Shown here: piece by piece, positions 1-6,898 of the stretch
Layout of the letters: each line of letters opens with the position of its first letter
How positions within the stretch are numbered: position 1 is the first letter of the stretch
From: Flavobacterium aestivum
GTDB taxonomy: Bacteria > Bacteroidota > Bacteroidia > Flavobacteriales > Flavobacteriaceae
DNA length: 64,000 bases
Assembly (NCBI RefSeq): GCF_026870175.2
Contig: NZ_CP113977.2
Coordinates: 1,426,001 to 1,490,000 of the forward strand
Direction: 5' to 3'
The notes under the pieces: generated by a model
What the model was told of the DNA's origin: nothing
The model's input: only the letters and a program-made list of their open reading frames with translations
Database searches by the model: none
Position numbers and translations under genes: made by a program

Positions 1-1
1 C

Positions 2-589
2 AAAGAAATTGCAGATGAAGGTTATTCTCATGCTGAACGATTGCATGTTTTTATTGAAGAAATTATCAATGAGGCGGGGATTACCCTCAATGATTTAGTT
101 GCTATTGCAGTAAGTCAAGGACCGGGTTCATATACAGGATTGCGTATTGGTGTTTCGGCAGCAAAAGGATTGTGTTTCGCCTTGAATATTCCGTTGATTG
201 CGGTAGATACGTTACAAGCATTAGCCTCCCAGGTAACAGTTACAGATGGTTTAATTGTTCCAATGATTGATGCCCGTAGAATGGAAGTATATAGCGCCAT
301 ATTCTCGTCAACTTTAGAGAAAAAAAGAGAAATCCTTGCAGAGGTTATCACGGAAAACTCTTTCGAAGAACTACATGAAAAATTATATTTTGTGGGTGAT
401 TGTAATGAGAAATGCAAATCTGTTTTAACTAATGAGAATTTCGTATTCTTGGATACAATTAAGTATCCTTCTGCCAATGAAATGAGTGCTTTAAGCTATG
501 ATAAATACAAAATAAGCGACACTGTAGATGTCGCTTATTTTGAACCTTATTATTTGAAAGACTTTTTAATTACTAGTTCAAAGAAATAA
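2..589 (+). CDS. tsaB: TsaB, tRNA t6A37 threonylcarbamoyladenosine synthesis partner (5'-truncated by window edge)
   Basis: TsaB is the non-catalytic partner of TsaD in the cytoplasmic complex that adds the threonylcarbamoyl group to A37 of ANN-reading tRNAs. The frame is open to the left edge, so the N-terminus lies outside the window; codons from base 2 read KEIADEGYSHAERLH, and the TTG at 41 is an internal Leu rather than a start. The segments YSHAERLH and SQGPGSYTGLRIG are characteristic of TsaB. It runs convergently into the mscS gene with only 23 bases between the stops. A perfect inverted repeat sits inside its last 30 codons (separate entry). The assignment is firm; only the 5' end is missing. 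Confidence 0.93.
   Translation, partial: KEIADEGYSHAERLHVFIEEIINEAGITLNDLVAIAVSQGPGSYTGLRIGVSAAKGLCFALNIPLIAVDTLQALASQVTVTDGLIVPMIDARRMEVYSAIFSSTLEKKREILAEVITENSFEELHEKLYFVGDCNEKCKSVLTNENFVFLDTIKYPSANEMSALSYDKYKISDTVDVAYFEPYYLKDFLITSSKK
509..541. terminator. Terminator-like hairpin inside the tsaB coding sequence
   Basis: AAAATAAGCGACA at 509-521 pairs perfectly over 13 bp with TGTCGCTTATTTT at 529-541 around a 7-base loop. Both flanks are A/T-rich, so it could act in either direction. It lies about 70 bases past the stop of the convergent mscS gene and is the best candidate terminator for that gene, although it is embedded in tsaB codons. Confidence 0.5.
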
Positions 590-612
590 TCAATCACTAG
601 TAATCATTGTTT

Positions 613-1440
613 CTAATTATTGCTTTTAGATAATTCAGTAACGAATGGCTGAAAAGTAATGCCAGCAGTATCAAAAGCCAATTTGCAATTTTCTAAAGTA
701 TCTGAGGTAACAGAGTTGAAATCGTCATTATTTGCCCAAGGACGAACTGCCAACTGAATTGAATTATCAGTGAGATTCTTTACTGAAACTTCTGCAGCAG
801 GTGTTGATAATACTTTAGGGTTACTGTTTAGGATAGTTGTTATGATTTCCTTTGCTTTTTTAATATCGGTGTCATATGAAATAGCAATAGTTAAATCAAC
901 TCTTCTAAAACCTTCCATAGAATAGTTGATAATGGTTCCATTTGATAAGGCTCCATTTGGAACAAAGATTGTTTGATTGTTGGAGGTGATTAATTTGGTT
1001 ACAAAAATTTGTATTTCTTTTACTGTAGCAGTAACTCCTTGCGCTTCAATTGTGTCTCCTACTTTGAAAGGTTTGAAAAGGATAATTAGCATTCCGCCAG
1101 CAAAGTTTGATAATGAACCTTGTAAAGATAAACCAACAGCAAGCCCCATAGCACCAAGAATGGCAACAAAAGATGAGGTTCCTATTCCTAATTTGTCTAT
1201 GAAGGTTACAAATAATAGTACTCTTAAAACCCAAAGTAAAATATCAGCAAGAAATTTGGTTAATGTAGGATCCAATTCTCTTTTAACCATTATTTTTCGA
1301 ATAATTCTATTGATAATTCGAATAGCGTAAAGTCCAATAAATAAAATTAGAAAGGCAGAAATTACCTTTGGCGAATAATCTATCAGAACTTTCAAAAAAG
1401 TGCTGGCATAGCTAGTGATGTTTTCAGGATTTAATGTCAT
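613..1440 (-). CDS. Small-conductance mechanosensitive channel, MscS family
   Basis: Inner-membrane channel that opens under membrane tension during hypo-osmotic shock. From the ATG at 1440 the protein has 275 residues: an N-terminal membrane helix (VISAFLILFIGLYAIRII), a second one, then the Gly/Ala-rich pore helix (GAMGLAVGLSLQGSLSNF) and the family signature AGGMLIILFKPFKVGD, followed by the cytoplasmic beta and alpha/beta domains. This is the usual length for a minimal MscS. The frame extends to 1491, but that start would place a terminator hairpin (1452-1474) inside the coding region, so 1440 is preferred. It is transcribed alone and converges on tsaB. Confidence 0.92.
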   Translation of the reverse strand: MTLNPENITSYASTFLKVLIDYSPKVISAFLILFIGLYAIRIINRIIRKIMVKRELDPTLTKFLADILLWVLRVLLFVTFIDKLGIGTSSFVAILGAMGLAVGLSLQGSLSNFAGGMLIILFKPFKVGDTIEAQGVTATVKEIQIFVTKLITSNNQTIFVPNGALSNGTIINYSMEGFRRVDLTIAISYDTDIKKAKEIITTILNSNPKVLSTPAAEVSVKNLTDNSIQLAVRPWANNDDFNSVTSDTLENCKLAFDTAGITFQPFVTELSKSNN

Positions 1441-1451
1441 GGTAAAATAAT

Positions 1452-1474
1452 AAAAAACCTTCTCAGAGAGAAGG
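1452..1474 (-). terminator. Intrinsic terminator of the helical-repeat gene
   Basis: On the minus strand CCTTCTC-TCT-GAGAAGG is followed by six T residues (bases 1457-1452). It lies 46 bases beyond the stop of the gene ending at 1520 and just before the preferred mscS ATG. Confidence 0.7.
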
Positions 1475-1519
1475 TGATAGTTGAAGTGCAAAAATACGAA
1501 TTATTTATTTTTTTAAATG

Positions 1520-1996
1520 TTAATTAGCATCTTCTTCTGTTTTATCTGTTGCTTGTTTTGAGTTTTCAATATTTGTCACTTCAGAATCATTTGTGCTAGT
1601 ATTTGTCTTTTCTTCAAGTGTATTTGCTGCTTTTGTTTCTGAATCATTAGTGTCATTCAAGATCTTTTCTGTTTTTTCTAAAAGCGGCGTGGTAGCTACT
1701 TTCACTTTTTCAATTGTTTCTTCAACAAAAGTTTCTGCTTTTTCGATATACGGAGTTGCTGTTTCTTTTGCTTTGTTTACGGTTTCTTCAACAAATGTTT
1801 CAGCTTTTTCCATATATGGAGTTGTAGTTTCTTTTGCTTTTGTTACAGTGTCTTCGATAAATTCTTCTGCTTTATCAACATAGGGTTTTGTAGCTGTTTT
1901 TGTTTCTTCTATAACAGTTTCTGCCTGATCGGCTAATTCATTGGCAGTCACTTTGGCTGAACCAAATAATTTTTTTAAAAATGATGATACTCCCAT
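1520..1996 (-). CDS. Charged helical-repeat protein, function unknown
   Basis: A 158-residue protein without signal peptide or membrane helix. The middle consists of near-identical 22-residue units built on KPYVDKAEEFIEDTVTKAKE, TTPYMEKAETFVEETVNKAK and ATPYIEKAETFVEETIEKVK, with a degenerate fourth. Spacing and charge pattern suggest a long amphipathic helix like YtxH-type or LEA-type stress proteins, but I recognise no specific family. The tail is Asn/Thr/Glu-rich and probably disordered. It is monocistronic, with its own terminator at 1452-1474 and a TACTTTTG (-7-like) element on the minus strand at 2030-2023. A stress or envelope-associated role is a guess. Confidence 0.75.
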   Translation of the reverse strand: MGVSSFLKKLFGSAKVTANELADQAETVIEETKTATKPYVDKAEEFIEDTVTKAKETTTPYMEKAETFVEETVNKAKETATPYIEKAETFVEETIEKVKVATTPLLEKTEKILNDTNDSETKAANTLEEKTNTSTNDSEVTNIENSKQATDKTEEDAN

Positions 1997-2257
1997 GACT
2001 TTTTTTGTTTTTTGTTAACTATCAAAAGTAAATATTTTTTTGCTGTTAACAGGTTAAGATTTGTGTAATTTATTAAAAATCAATATGTAGCGTTTTTAAG
2101 ATGTTGATATATGCTTTTTGAATTGGTCCTTTATTTTAGTTTATAAACATTTAAGAGTGATTTTGTTAAAAATATGAATATTCGTAATTATTAGCGTAAG
2201 AAAATTAACATTTTAATAACATTTTAGATTTTATTATGTTTTGTTTTTGAGTTAGTT

Positions 2258-2289
2258 TTGGCTGTAAATTCTTATGATGTTTAAGTTTG
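2258..2289 (+). promoter_or_regulatory. Candidate promoter of the peptide gene array
   Basis: TTG at 2258-2260, 21 bases, then TAAGTTTG at 2282-2289 match the Bacteroidota promoter (TTG, TAnnTTTG), with a spacer at the long end of the range. It would give a leader of about 155 bases before the first peptide gene. The rest of 1997-2451 is AT-rich and contains no gene that I can see. Confidence 0.45.
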
Positions 2290-2374
2290 TTGTGAGACAA
2301 TACTTTAATTAAAAAATTATAAATTATAGCTTTAATTCTTTCCTTTTGATGAGGTTGTGAAGAGGCTCAAAAAT

Positions 2375-2412
2375 ATTCTTGGCCAAGAATAGACATAAGA
2401 CTCAAATGTCTA
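2375..2412. promoter_or_regulatory. Perfect 16-bp palindrome plus hairpin upstream of the first peptide gene
   Basis: ATTCTTGGCCAAGAAT (2375-2390) is a perfect 16-bp palindrome, a plausible operator. It abuts a second inverted repeat, TAGACAT (2390-2396) with ATGTCTA (2406-2412), which is the first copy of the hairpin also found before most of the following peptide genes. Confidence 0.45.
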
Positions 2413-2451
2413 AAAATTGATTGAGTTATAAATTACTAAAAAAAAAACACG

Positions 2452-2634
2452 ATGTTAAAAGAAATTTTAAATTTAAAAGGTGCTCAAAAATTAACTACTA
2501 ATGAGCAAAAAAGTATTAAAGCTGGTGATACTGGTGTAGCTTGTGGAGCTCCTGCTCCTATTTGCGGACCTGGACAAACTCGTCAGTGTATCAATGGAGT
2601 GTGGGTATGCGTATCTGCATGTCCATGGTGCTAA
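2452..2634 (+). CDS. Cys-rich leader peptide 1 (bacteriocin/natural-product precursor type)
   Basis: A 60-residue precursor. Residues 1-25 (MLKEILNLKGAQKLTTNEQK then SIKAG) form a leader of the double-glycine type used by Bacteroidota secreted peptides, with predicted cleavage after A24-G25. The core has six Cys (31, 38, 46, 53, 57, 60) and the motif CGPGQ-x3-C-x4-WVC. Six Cys suggest three disulfides or thioether rings, but no modifying enzyme or peptidase-transporter is encoded nearby, so maturation would need genes elsewhere. It is the first of seven tandem paralogues. Toxin, signal or structural peptide all remain possible; function is inferred only from architecture. Confidence 0.8.
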   Translation: MLKEILNLKGAQKLTTNEQKSIKAGDTGVACGAPAPICGPGQTRQCINGVWVCVSACPWC

Positions 2635-2640
2635 TAAATA

Positions 2641-2705
2641 AGAATGAGGGAATGACATTGTCATTCCTTCTTTTTTAAAATATAGACACTAATTTGAAGT
2701 GTCTA
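2641..2705 (+). terminator. Intergenic hairpin pair A/B (terminator-like plus TAGACACT hairpin)
   Basis: Hairpin A: GGAATGACA (2649-2657) pairs with TGTCATTCC (2659-2667), extended by flanking A/T pairs and followed by a T tract; this looks like an intrinsic terminator or attenuator. Hairpin B: TAGACACT (2683-2690) pairs with AGTGTCTA (2698-2705). The A-B pair recurs between most genes of the array. Confidence 0.6.
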
Positions 2706-2742
2706 AAAGGATTACAATGTTAAATATTAAAAAAAAATAGCG

Positions 2743-2925
2743 ATGTTAAAAAACATTTTAAATTTAAAAGGAGCTCAAAAATTAACTGCTAATGAGCAAA
2801 AAAGTATTAAAGCTGGTGATACTGGTGTAGCATGTGGAGCTCCTGCTCCTATTTGCGGACCTGGACAAACTCGTAAGTGTGTCAATGGGGTGTGGGTATG
2901 CGTATCTGCATGTCCTTGGTGCTAA
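2743..2925 (+). CDS. Cys-rich leader peptide 2
   Basis: A 60-residue precursor nearly identical to peptide 1 (only four substitutions: E4N, T16A, Q45K, I47V), with the same leader and the same six core Cys. The near identity at protein and DNA level indicates a recent tandem duplication. It is preceded by the TAGACACT hairpin and a TTAAATATTAAA spacer shared across the array. Confidence 0.8.
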   Translation: MLKNILNLKGAQKLTANEQKSIKAGDTGVACGAPAPICGPGQTRKCVNGVWVCVSACPWC

Positions 2926-2931
2926 TAAATA

Positions 2932-2996
2932 AGAATGAGGGGATGACATTGTCATTCCCTTTCTTTTAAAATATAGGCACTAATTCGAAGTGTCTA
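2932..2996 (+). terminator. Intergenic hairpin pair A/B, second copy
   Basis: GGGATGACA-T-TGTCATTCCC followed by a T-rich run (hairpin A), then TAGGCACT (2974-2981) against AGTGTCTA (2989-2996), where one G.T pair replaces the A-T of the other copies. Confidence 0.55.
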
Positions 2997-3032
2997 AATG
3001 ATTAAATGTTAAATATTTTAAAAAAAATAACC

Positions 3033-3209
3033 ATGTTAAAAAACATTTTAAAATTAAAAGGTGCTCAACAGTTAACTAAAAAAGAACAGAAAAACATAAA
3101 CGGTTCTGGTGTATGGGGAAATTGTGATAGATATCATCCACAACCTATTTGCCAAGTTGATTACTATGTAATGTGTATTGGTGGAGAATGGAAATGCGCT
3201 TATACTTAA
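3033..3209 (+). CDS. Cys-rich leader peptide 3 (divergent member)
   Basis: A 58-residue precursor starting at the ATG at 3033, which aligns with the MLKNIL starts of its siblings; the in-frame ATG at 3006 lies in the conserved spacer and is unlikely to be used. The leader is variant (MLKNILKLKGAQQLTKKEQK, then NINGSG). The core has only four Cys (31, 40, 48, 55) with G-x-W-x-C kept, and lacks the CGPG box and the Cys-rich tail. It is the most divergent copy, and the hairpins after it also differ. Confidence 0.75.
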   Translation: MLKNILKLKGAQQLTKKEQKNINGSGVWGNCDRYHPQPICQVDYYVMCIGGEWKCAYT

Positions 3210-3213
3210 TAGA

Positions 3214-3306
3214 TTAAAATATTGATTAGTAAGTTTATTTGCTTATTGATTTTTAATATTTAAAGATTACTGTGTAAAAGCAGATCCCAATATTGGAATA
3301 TGGGTT
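3214..3306 (+). repeat. Atypical hairpins following peptide gene 3
   Basis: The usual A/B pair is absent here. Instead AAATATT and AATATTT arms enclose AGTAAG/CTTATT at about 3218-3262, and CCCAATATT with AATATGGG forms a second imperfect hairpin at about 3287-3306. No promoter is evident. Confidence 0.4.
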
Positions 3307-3343
3307 GATTAAAAAAAAATTAAAAAACTAAAAAACTAAAATC

Positions 3344-3535
3344 ATGTTAAAAAACATTTTAAATTTAAAAGGAGCTCAAAAATTAACTGCTAGTGAGCAA
3401 AAAAGTATTAAAGCTGGTGATACAGGTATAAGCTGTGGACCACAAGGGCCTTCATGCGGTCCTGGACAAACTAATAGATGTATTAACGGAAGATGGGTAT
3501 GTACGCCTTCTTGTCCAACATTTCCATACTGTTAA
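3344..3535 (+). CDS. Cys-rich leader peptide 4
   Basis: A 63-residue precursor with the standard leader (MLKNILNLKGAQKLTASEQK, SIKAG). The core has Cys at 31, 38, 46, 53, 57 and 63 and repeats CGP-x3-SCGPGQ-x4-C-x4-WVC. Relative to copies 1 and 2 the leader is almost unchanged while the core has diverged, the pattern expected when the leader serves a common exporter and the core is under diversifying selection. Confidence 0.8.
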   Translation: MLKNILNLKGAQKLTASEQKSIKAGDTGISCGPQGPSCGPGQTNRCINGRWVCTPSCPTFPYC

Positions 3536-3554
3536 TAATAAGTAATTTTTTTTG

Positions 3555-3618
3555 AACGAGGGAATGACAATGTTGTTCCTTCGTTTTTTAAAGTATAGAC
3601 ACTAATTGTAAGTGTCTA
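3555..3618 (+). terminator. Intergenic hairpin pair A/B, third copy
   Basis: Hairpin A has outer arms AACGAGGGAA and TTCCTTCGTT followed by T5; hairpin B is TAGACACT (3596-3603) with AGTGTCTA (3611-3618). Confidence 0.55.
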
Positions 3619-3651
3619 AATCATTAAAATGTTAAACATTAAAAAAAAGTT

Positions 3652-3849
3652 ATGTTAAAAGAAATCTTAAGTTTAAAAGGAGCTCAAAAATTAACTGTTA
3701 ATGAGCAAAAAAGTATAAAAGCTGGTGATCTTGGTGTAAGCTGTGGACCACTAGGACCTCCTTGTGGACCTGGTCAAGTTTATAAATGTGGTTTTGATGG
3801 GAAGTGGGTATGTGTGTCTACTTGTCCTGTTCCTTACCCAGGGTGTTAA
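3652..3849 (+). CDS. Cys-rich leader peptide 5
   Basis: A 65-residue precursor with the conserved leader. Core Cys are at 31, 38, 46, 54, 58 and 65. Copies 5 and 6 share YKCGFDG-(K/R)-WVCV and end in CPVPYPGC, so they form a subgroup that duplicated separately from copies 1-2. The core is Pro/Gly-rich and neutral. No maturation gene adjoins. Confidence 0.8.
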   Translation: MLKEILSLKGAQKLTVNEQKSIKAGDLGVSCGPLGPPCGPGQVYKCGFDGKWVCVSTCPVPYPGC

Positions 3850-3868
3850 TAATAAGTAATTTTTTTAG

Positions 3869-3934
3869 AACGATAGAATGACACAATGTAATTCCTTCGT
3901 TTTTTAAAGAATAGACACTAATTGTAAGTGTCTA
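3869..3934 (+). terminator. Intergenic hairpin pair A/B, fourth copy
   Basis: Imperfect AACGA-GAAT arms pair with ATTCCTTCGTT and are followed by a T tract; hairpin B is TAGACACT (3912-3919) with AGTGTCTA (3927-3934). Confidence 0.5.
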
Positions 3935-3969
3935 AATGATTAAAATGTTAAACATTAAAAAAATAAGCT

Positions 3970-4173
3970 ATGTTAAAAGAAGTTTTAAAATTAAAAGGAG
4001 CTCAAAAATTAACAGTAAATGAGCAAAAAAGCATAAAAGCTGGAGATATTGGCGTAAGCTGTGGACCACCAAATATTCCATGTGGTCCTGGATATGTTTA
4101 TAAATGTGGTTTTGATGGGAGATGGGTATGTGTGCCTAATTGTCCGGTTCCTTATCCAGGATGTTCTCAATAA
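3970..4173 (+). CDS. Cys-rich leader peptide 6
   Basis: A 67-residue precursor closely related to copy 5: leader MLKEVLKLKGAQKLTVNEQK then SIKAG, core Cys at 31, 38, 46, 54, 58 and 65, and an additional Ser-Gln after the last Cys. The core is Pro-rich, with NIPCGPGYVYKCGFDG in the middle. Confidence 0.8.
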   Translation: MLKEVLKLKGAQKLTVNEQKSIKAGDIGVSCGPPNIPCGPGYVYKCGFDGRWVCVPNCPVPYPGCSQ

Positions 4174-4186
4174 GTAATTTTTTTAG

Positions 4187-4251
4187 AACGATAGAATGAC
4201 CAATGTTATTCCTTCGTTTTTTAAAGCATAGACACTAATTGTAAGTGTCTA
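4187..4251 (+). terminator. Intergenic hairpin pair A/B, fifth copy
   Basis: Hairpin A has AACGA-GAATGAC arms against ATTCCTTCGTT and a T tract; hairpin B is TAGACACT (4229-4236) with AGTGTCTA (4244-4251). Confidence 0.5.
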
Positions 4252-4289
4252 AATGATTAAAATGTTAAACATTAAAAAAAAAATAAGCT

Positions 4290-4484
4290 ATGTTAAAAGA
4301 AATTTTAAAATTAAAAGGCGCTCAAAAATTAACAGTAAGTGAGCAAAAAAGCATTAATGCTGGTGATGTAGGTATGCCTTGTGAGTCACCACAAGGTCCC
4401 CCATGTGGTCCTGGACGCACTACTGCATGTGTTAGAGGGGTATGGGTTTGTGTACCTATTTGCTCTTCTCCATACTGTTATTAA
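4290..4484 (+). CDS. Cys-rich leader peptide 7
   Basis: A 64-residue precursor and the last of the array. The leader ends SINAG. The core has Cys at 31, 39, 47, 54, 58 and 63 and a terminal Tyr, and keeps CGPG-x4-C-x4-WVC. It is followed by the closing hairpin at 4502-4536. Confidence 0.78.
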   Translation: MLKEILKLKGAQKLTVSEQKSINAGDVGMPCESPQGPPCGPGRTTACVRGVWVCVPICSSPYCY

Positions 4485-4501
4485 ATAATTAATGTTTTTA
4501 G

Positions 4502-4536
4502 AACGAGGGAATAGCATTGTTGTTTCCTCGTTTTTT
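4502..4536 (+). terminator. Terminator closing the peptide array
   Basis: AACGAGGGAA pairs with TTTCCTCGTT and is followed by a T6 run. The remaining 4537-4803 holds only a weak 63-codon minus-strand frame, not called, and no other structure that I can see. Confidence 0.65.
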
Positions 4537-4803
4537 ATATATCAAAACTAACTTTTAGGAGTCTAAAAAATTAAGATATTAATGCTACTGCTTTTGTTTA
4601 GATAAGTGTAGAAAAAAGTTCTTTCAGTTTGATATCTATCCATAAAAAAGAAAGTTTGATGTTTCTGCATTCCCGTTAACACGTTATTTGGAATGTTCAG
4701 ACTGTATTTTCTTTTAATGTTCTTAGGATCATGCTTCTTAAATTGGCTATTCATTATTGATTTCCGAATAATTTAGAAACAACATTTGGAGGAAATAGTT
4801 TTT

Positions 4804-4836
4804 AAAAAAAAAGCGTCTCCAGATGGAAACGCTTTG
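4804..4836 (-). terminator. Intrinsic terminator of the NifU-family gene
   Basis: AAAGCGT (4810-4816) pairs with ACGCTTT (4829-4835), with inner TCC/GGA pairs. On the minus strand it is followed by a run of T (4812-4804). Confidence 0.75.
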
Positions 4837-4863
4837 AATTATTTAATGAGTAAATGAAAGCCA

Positions 4864-5763
4864 TTATGCATTTACTGCTTCAACTTTAATGCCTTCGTCA
4901 TTCAACATACTTTTTAGCATATTTTCAATACCGCTTTTTAGTGTAAAAGTAGAAGATGGACATCCGTTACAAGCACCTTGCATCATTACTTTTACTGTTT
5001 TTGAGGATTCGTCGTAAGAATCAAAAAGAATATTACCACCATCCGCAGCTACTGCTGGCTTTACGTATTCTTCTAAAATATTGATAATTTTTTGTGAAGT
5101 TTCGTCTAAAGCATCAAAGGATTCATCTTTTGCTTTTTCATCTTTAACAATAGTCTGAATTAAATTCTCGTCTAAAACAGTTCCTCCATTTTCAATATAC
5201 TGTTTGATGAAAGTTCTTATTTCCAGAGTGATGTCTTGCCATTCGTTAATGTCGTATTTGGTGACAGAAATATAATTTTCATCGATAAAGATTTCTTTTA
5301 CATAAGGAAACTTGAACAATTCTTTCGCCAAAGGAGATGGAGCAGTTTGATCTATGTTTTTGAATTCTATAGCATTTTTTGTCAACATTCTGCTCACTAC
5401 GAATTTTAAAGCGGCAGGATTTGGAGTTGATTCACCATAAACAGTAATAGGTTGCTTTTTTGGTTTGTCTTTATCAACAGTAATTATAACTCCGCCTTTA
5501 TCTACAAATGCCTCAATTTGTTCCGCTACTGCATCTTTTACATCTTCCCATTCTACGATACTAAATCTTTCGATAGCGATAAAATTTCCTGAAATGTAAA
5601 CTGTTTTTACAAATGGTAAGTAAAATAATTGTTGTGCCAATGGAGAGGTCTTGGCTTCGTCTATATTTTTAAATTCAAAACTTTCATTTTGAGTAATAAA
5701 ATCTTGAAATTCAAATTTTAATATGGTTGGATTTTGTGTTTCTTTTATGGTAACTTTTGTCAT
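4864..5763 (-). CDS. NifU-family Fe-S scaffold with two N-terminal Nfu domains
   Basis: Iron-sulfur cluster carrier that delivers [4Fe-4S] clusters to apo-proteins in the cytoplasm. From the ATG at 5763 it has 299 residues. Two tandem Nfu-N-type domains come first (NPTILKFEF-x-DFI... and, about 100 residues later, STPNPAALKFVVSRML), then the C-terminal NifU domain with its metal-binding motif GACNGCPSS (CxxC). The double N-terminal arrangement differs from most bacterial NfuA. A minus-strand TAAATTTG (5788-5781) is the likely -7 box and the gene has its own terminator. The frame extends slightly upstream to 5781, but the ATG at 5763 is preferred. Confidence 0.93.
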   Translation of the reverse strand: MTKVTIKETQNPTILKFEFQDFITQNESFEFKNIDEAKTSPLAQQLFYLPFVKTVYISGNFIAIERFSIVEWEDVKDAVAEQIEAFVDKGGVIITVDKDKPKKQPITVYGESTPNPAALKFVVSRMLTKNAIEFKNIDQTAPSPLAKELFKFPYVKEIFIDENYISVTKYDINEWQDITLEIRTFIKQYIENGGTVLDENLIQTIVKDEKAKDESFDALDETSQKIINILEEYVKPAVAADGGNILFDSYDESSKTVKVMMQGACNGCPSSTFTLKSGIENMLKSMLNDEGIKVEAVNA

Positions 5764-5780
5764 GACTTTTAAATTTTGCA

Positions 5781-5820
5781 CAAATTTAGTGAAGTTATTT
5801 TCTACGATTAGCTATATTTG
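5781..5820. promoter_or_regulatory. Divergent promoters for nfu-like and porP-like genes
   Basis: TAAATTTG on the minus strand (5788-5781) and TATATTTG on the plus strand (5813-5820) both fit TAnnTTTG, 24 bases apart. Neither has a clear TTG at -33, so strength is uncertain. Confidence 0.5.
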
Positions 5821-5887
5821 TTTTTTTAATGAATAAATTAACAAAAGGTTGATTTATTCATGCCTAAGTTTAGTAAAAATCAACTTA

Positions 5888-6883
5888 ATGTGCTGTAAAA
5901 TAAAGTTTTTCGTTGCCCTGTTTTTTATCTCCCTAAATATTTTCTCTCAAGAAGGCATACCTGTATATTCAGATTATTTGTCGGATAATTATTATTTGAT
6001 TTTTCCTTCAATGGCAGGTGCTTCCAATTGCGATAAAGTTAGGCTCACTTCTAGGAAGCAATGGTTTGGTCAGTCAGATGCACCAGCATTACAGACGTTA
6101 AGTTATAATGGTAGGGTAGGAGAGAAATCAGGAATAGGAGCTATTGTTTTTAATGATGTCAATGGGTATCATTCGCAATTTGGTTTCAAAGCTACTTATG
6201 CATATCATCTTATGTTTTCAAGAGATGAGGTCGATTTAAATCAGTTGTCTTTTGGAATTAATGCAGGAGTGAATCAGAGTCAATTGGATGAAACCGATTT
6301 TCAAAATTCAGGAGATTATGATCCTACTCTTGGAAATGTAGTTCAAAAAGCTTCTTATTTTAATGTGGATATTGGTGCATCTTATAATGTTCTTGATTTC
6401 AGTTTGAATGCGGTTGTTAAGAATGTTTTAGAGACTAGACAAAATATTTATACAGAGTATGAAAGTGATAATTTGAGAAAATTTATCATTAGCGGAGGAT
6501 ATGTTTTTGGAAATGCTGATAAAGTTTTATGGGAACCATCACTTTTGTATCAATTTGTAGATAAAACAAAAGAGAGTGCATTAGATGTAAATATGAAAGC
6601 ATATAAGAATATAAATTCCGGTAGTCTATGGGCTGTTTTGTCCTATAGAAGAAGTTTTGATGGAGTAGGGTCTAGTAATGGTGGTGGAACCAACAGTCAA
6701 AAATTACAATATATAACGCCAGTTTTAGGTTTTAACTATAAAAACTTTATGTTTGCTTATACATACTCCTATTTATTGGGAGATGTACAATACGATACCT
6801 CAGGATTGCATCAACTTACTTTAGGTTTAAATTTGTTTTGCAAACCAGTGAAGTATGATTGTAACTGCCCGGCAATTAATTAA
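5888..6883 (+). CDS. PorP/SprF family type IX secretion outer-membrane protein
   Basis: Members of this family are outer-membrane barrels linked to the type IX secretion system and to presentation of SprB-like adhesins. From the ATG at 5888 the protein has 331 residues: a signal peptide (CKIKFFVALFFISLNIFSQ), the conserved opening YSDYLSDNYYLIFPSMAGA, the R-x-QWFGQ-x-DAPALQTL motif, and alternating barrel strands to the end. A TTG at 5849 would add 13 residues before the signal peptide and is less likely. The TATATTTG box at 5813-5820 suits transcription from about 5827. The gene lies 15 bases from the next one, so they may be cotranscribed. Confidence 0.88.
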   Translation: MCCKIKFFVALFFISLNIFSQEGIPVYSDYLSDNYYLIFPSMAGASNCDKVRLTSRKQWFGQSDAPALQTLSYNGRVGEKSGIGAIVFNDVNGYHSQFGFKATYAYHLMFSRDEVDLNQLSFGINAGVNQSQLDETDFQNSGDYDPTLGNVVQKASYFNVDIGASYNVLDFSLNAVVKNVLETRQNIYTEYESDNLRKFIISGGYVFGNADKVLWEPSLLYQFVDKTKESALDVNMKAYKNINSGSLWAVLSYRRSFDGVGSSNGGGTNSQKLQYITPVLGFNYKNFMFAYTYSYLLGDVQYDTSGLHQLTLGLNLFCKPVKYDCNCPAIN

Positions 6884-6898
6884 TTTAACTTAAAAAAA

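Noticed and set aside
2452..4484. CRISPR-like array (regular spacing of repeats)
   Set aside because: The repeating units are whole coding genes with leaders, spaced about 300 bases apart and diverging in the cores; no short identical direct repeats with unique spacers and no cas genes.
4563..4754. 63-codon minus-strand frame downstream of the peptide array
   Set aside because: No family resemblance, unremarkable start context and no promoter; the composition fits a random frame in AT-rich DNA, so it is not called as a gene.
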